Shown here: one piece after another, positions 5,445 to 7,019 of the stretch
Numbering within the stretch: position 1 is the stretch's first letter
Layout: each line of letters starts with the position of its first letter
NCBI GenBank assembly: GCA_002507205.1
Contig: DAZF01000072.1
Span: 1 to 7,019, forward strand
Reading direction: 5' to 3'
From: Methanolobus sp. UBA32
Lineage (GTDB): Archaea > Halobacteriota > Methanosarcinia > Methanosarcinales > Methanosarcinaceae
DNA: 7,019 nt
Notes under the pieces: generated by a model
Database searches by the model: none
What the model saw: only the letters and a program-made list of their open reading frames with translations
Told to the model about the DNA's origin: nothing
Program-made: the position numbers and the translations under genes

Positions 5445-6104
5445 TTAATTGCGAAATAAATCTTTCAGCCCTAGATCCCACTGTTCCCACATCTCTTTCC
5501 TGGTACTGCTCTTCTTTAATATTTCAACAACAATCGGATTTGGCTCTTTGAATATTACGGGATGGTCCTCTTCTCCGCGCTCTTTATTGACCGGCCAGGC
5601 AATCTTTTCTTCGCATACGGAAAACTGAGCGTCCACACCCGATTTATTTCCTCTTGCGTCCAGCCTTACCCATCTGTCTAAGTCTTTCAGATATACAGCG
5701 TTCAGGCCATGCAGGACTTTCCTGTTAATTCCTTCCTGCCCTGAACAGAGTTTCTGGTAACAAAACCCTGCAGGTATTCCGAAATATCTCAACATGGCTG
5801 CAAGCAGGTGAGATTTGGCACAGCAGATCCCATGCCCGAGTTCCAGAACTTCTGATGCTTTACAGGTGACCTCCTGTGCATCTATGTCTCCTGAGTGGTC
5901 AATGTCGTCCCGGACAAACTCATAAATTCTCCTGATCAGGATGATTTCGTTTTTCTCTTCCATGCCCTCCACACCTTCCATATTTTCCATTTTTTCCATA
6001 TCTTTCTCTAATTCAAGGCACTTATCAGCAATCAGCTGATGGTCGTAGTTTATGACATCGCTCTTTTTGAGGTAGTCCTGAATATTGTTGCTTTCTGCGC
6101 GCAT
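5445..6104 (-). CDS. Transglutaminase-like cysteine protease-fold protein
   Basis: A protein of 219 aa (225 aa if the upstream ATG at 6122 is used) with a transglutaminase-like core. Family members act as proteases, amidases or cross-linking enzymes, and the substrate here is unknown. In 225-aa numbering the catalytic triad is visible. The Cys is in GHGICCAKSHLL at 96-107 (Cys100 most likely, Cys101 adjacent), His138 is in LHGLNAVYL, and Asp155 is in WVRLDARG. The typical RYFGIPAGF follows the Cys helix. There is no signal peptide or membrane segment, so it is probably cytoplasmic. An acidic, Met-rich insert at 41-57 is encoded by a 9-bp tandem repeat. I chose the start at 6104 because GGTGA, a good archaeal Shine-Dalgarno match, ends five bases before it. 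The ATG at 6122 has none, but lies close to the predicted transcript start and could be used leaderlessly. It is divergent from the membrane-protein gene. Confidence 0.8.
   Translation of the reverse strand: MRAESNNIQDYLKKSDVINYDHQLIADKCLELEKDMEKMENMEGVEGMEEKNEIILIRRIYEFVRDDIDHSGDIDAQEVTCKASEVLELGHGICCAKSHLLAAMLRYFGIPAGFCYQKLCSGQEGINRKVLHGLNAVYLKDLDRWVRLDARGNKSGVDAQFSVCEEKIAWPVNKERGEEDHPVIFKEPNPIVVEILKKSSTRKEMWEQWDLGLKDLFRN
5955..5999 (-). repeat. 9-bp coding repeat, five copies, in the transglutaminase-like gene
   Basis: On the coding strand five successive 9-base units of the form ATGGAANNN (the fourth starting GTGGAG) encode MEK MEN MEG VEG MEE. The unit keeps the reading frame, so copy-number changes would lengthen or shorten the loop without breaking the gene. 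Confidence 0.85.
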
Positions 6105-6146
6105 CCTGGTCACCTTACTCATCTGTCAGTAAATACTACAAATCAC

Positions 6147-6156
6147 TATAAAATTT
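6147..6156 (-). promoter_or_regulatory. TATA box of the transglutaminase-like gene
   Basis: The minus strand reads AAATTTTATA. It predicts a transcript start near 6124, giving about 20 bases of leader before the ATG at 6104, or almost none before the ATG at 6122. Confidence 0.5.
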
Positions 6157-6194
6157 GAGCTGATAAGAGAGCTACTTTTTTATTGGTCTGGACC

Positions 6195-6202
6195 TATAAA
6201 TA
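6195..6202 (+). promoter_or_regulatory. TATA box of the membrane-protein gene
   Basis: TATAAATA lies in the divergent spacer and predicts a transcript start near 6225. That leaves a leader holding GGAAAGGAAG (6232-6241) ahead of several candidate start codons. Confidence 0.55.
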
Positions 6203-6273
6203 TTCACAAAATACTGTGATTTTGCTTAAATTGGAAAGGAAGTAATTATGCGTATGGTGTGGGGAAAAATAGT

Positions 6274-6798
6274 ATGGCAGAGGACGAAATCCAAACTATA
6301 CAAAGAAATGTTGAAAAAGACCTGTTCGACGAACAAAGCAAAATTCTGGATAGGTTTTATTCGCTGATAATCCTGACATTTACAGCATTTGGTTTCTCTA
6401 TTACATCCCTTACTTTTATTTTCGGGAGAGGAGGCACCAGCTTCCGCGAAGCTTTTAGTTCTTATCATGTCTCTTTTTCTTTTTTTTGTTTATTTCTGGC
6501 TTTTTTAATCTCAATTATTAACGTGCTGTCAATATTTCACCATAGAAGGCTGGTAAGGAGAGGTGGCATGATAGGATATAGGGAGGGTAATGAACTGGTA
6601 AGTAATAATTTGAAATTATATCTCGATATTTCAAGGCAAAAAAATTACTATGCAATTGCAATTACTTTTATTGGACTCGGACTCACATCTCTTCTTAATC
6701 ACTTTTCGCAGCATCGTGGCATATCGGTTGTACTTACTGCCGGATTTGTTGTGATAGTAATGTTGCTGATACGCAATTCCCGCAGATATCTTTCCTGA
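6274..6798 (+). CDS. Unrecognised membrane protein with about four transmembrane segments
   Basis: I do not recognise the family. From the ATG at 6274 it is 174 aa. Order: a charged N-terminal helix (about 1-27), TM1 (about 30-51, LIILTFTAFGFS), TM2 (about 66-88, FFCLFLAFLISI), then a basic cytoplasmic-type linker with HHRRLVRRGG followed by an amphipathic stretch (about 89-122). TM3 (about 126-142, AIAITFIGLGLTSLL) and TM4 (about 149-167, VVLTAGFVVIVMLLI) precede a short basic tail. There is no signal peptide or catalytic motif. The layout recalls small helical membrane proteins of unknown function, including some defence-associated effectors, but only in outline. Start choice is uncertain: a GTG at 6259 is in frame and would add five residues, while GGGG at 6261-6264 precedes the ATG at 6274. 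The strongest ribosome-binding site upstream points to an out-of-frame ATG at 6248. Base composition is more AT-rich than radA or the phosphatase gene. Confidence 0.72.
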   Translation: MAEDEIQTIQRNVEKDLFDEQSKILDRFYSLIILTFTAFGFSITSLTFIFGRGGTSFREAFSSYHVSFSFFCLFLAFLISIINVLSIFHHRRLVRRGGMIGYREGNELVSNNLKLYLDISRQKNYYAIAITFIGLGLTSLLNHFSQHRGISVVLTAGFVVIVMLLIRNSRRYLS

Positions 6799-7019
6799 TT
6801 ATACGACGAAGATTGCTCGGTATACATAAAGAGATGACCTTCATGATTTCCTTTTCAAGACTCTCCTTCATGCCTCTCTCTTCACGACTTGCCAGACCAA
6901 ATAATTCTATCTTTAACCGACCTTATTTTTGTAAGTTATATATTTTGTTTTTTTCGTGTTTTTTGTTCATTTTCATCTTAATATATCATTAATACGTCTT
7001 ATATATTATTAATAAATTA
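6799..7019. other. AT-rich spacer at the right edge
   Basis: No confident gene is seen. A TATA-like stretch at 6936-6946 (TTATATATTTT) could belong to a gene beyond the window. A minus-strand frame from 6871 is discussed among the findings. Confidence 0.5.
6976..7014. repeat. Imperfect direct repeat of about 19 bp
   Basis: TCTTAATATATCATTAATA at 6976-6994 recurs at 6997-7014 with one deleted base and one substitution. The sequence is extremely AT-rich, so the repeat is of low complexity and may continue beyond the window. Confidence 0.6.

Overview
The window looks like chromosomal DNA of a methanogenic archaeon, most probably Methanosarcina. The grounds are a RadA recombinase of the Methanosarcina type and length (325 aa from the chosen start), an archaeal-type phosphopantetheine adenylyltransferase, an archaeal HAD phosphoglycolate phosphatase, a folate-independent methionine-synthase-like protein, TATA-box promoters, and long AT-rich spacers full of short tandem repeats. 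Species cannot be fixed from the sequence alone. I see no transposase, phage gene, CRISPR array, tRNA or rRNA.

Layout. 1-153: AT-rich upstream region, with a possible divergent gene starting at the left edge. 154-1194 (+): MetE/UROD-superfamily protein. 1195-1420: convergent spacer with 10-bp and 26-bp tandem repeats. 1421-2254 (-): endonuclease IV-like TIM barrel, with a 12-bp repeat array upstream. 2365-2697 (-): unrecognised 110-aa protein. 2795-3259 (-): phosphopantetheine adenylyltransferase (CoaD). These three minus-strand genes run in the order coaD, 110-aa gene, endonuclease IV-like gene, and at least the latter two have their own promoter-like sequences. 3260-3547: divergent spacer with the radA promoter and leader. 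3548-4525 (+): radA. 4719-5399 (+): phosphoglycolate phosphatase. 5445-6104 or 6122 (-): transglutaminase-like protein, convergent with the phosphatase. 6123-6273: divergent spacer with two back-to-back TATA boxes. 6274-6798 (+): membrane protein with about four transmembrane segments. 6799-7019: AT-rich spacer.

The genes do not form one pathway. RadA and the endonuclease IV-like protein could both serve DNA repair, but their different strands and separate promoters do not argue for co-regulation. CoaD serves coenzyme A synthesis. The phosphatase is probably metabolite repair or housekeeping.

The most striking structure is a perfect 23-bp inverted repeat (1-23 and 1183-1205) that brackets the MetE-like gene. 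One arm contains that gene's stop codon. The other contains a possible start codon of a gene leaving the window on the left. It suggests that this roughly 1.2-kb segment was inverted, or still can invert. Other points of interest are the loss of a canonical zinc-binding cysteine in the MetE-like protein, an altered metal site in the endonuclease IV-like protein, a hairpin in the radA leader, a ribosome-binding site before the membrane protein that points to an out-of-frame ATG, and a 9-bp repeat inside the transglutaminase gene. I found no convincing new multi-gene system.
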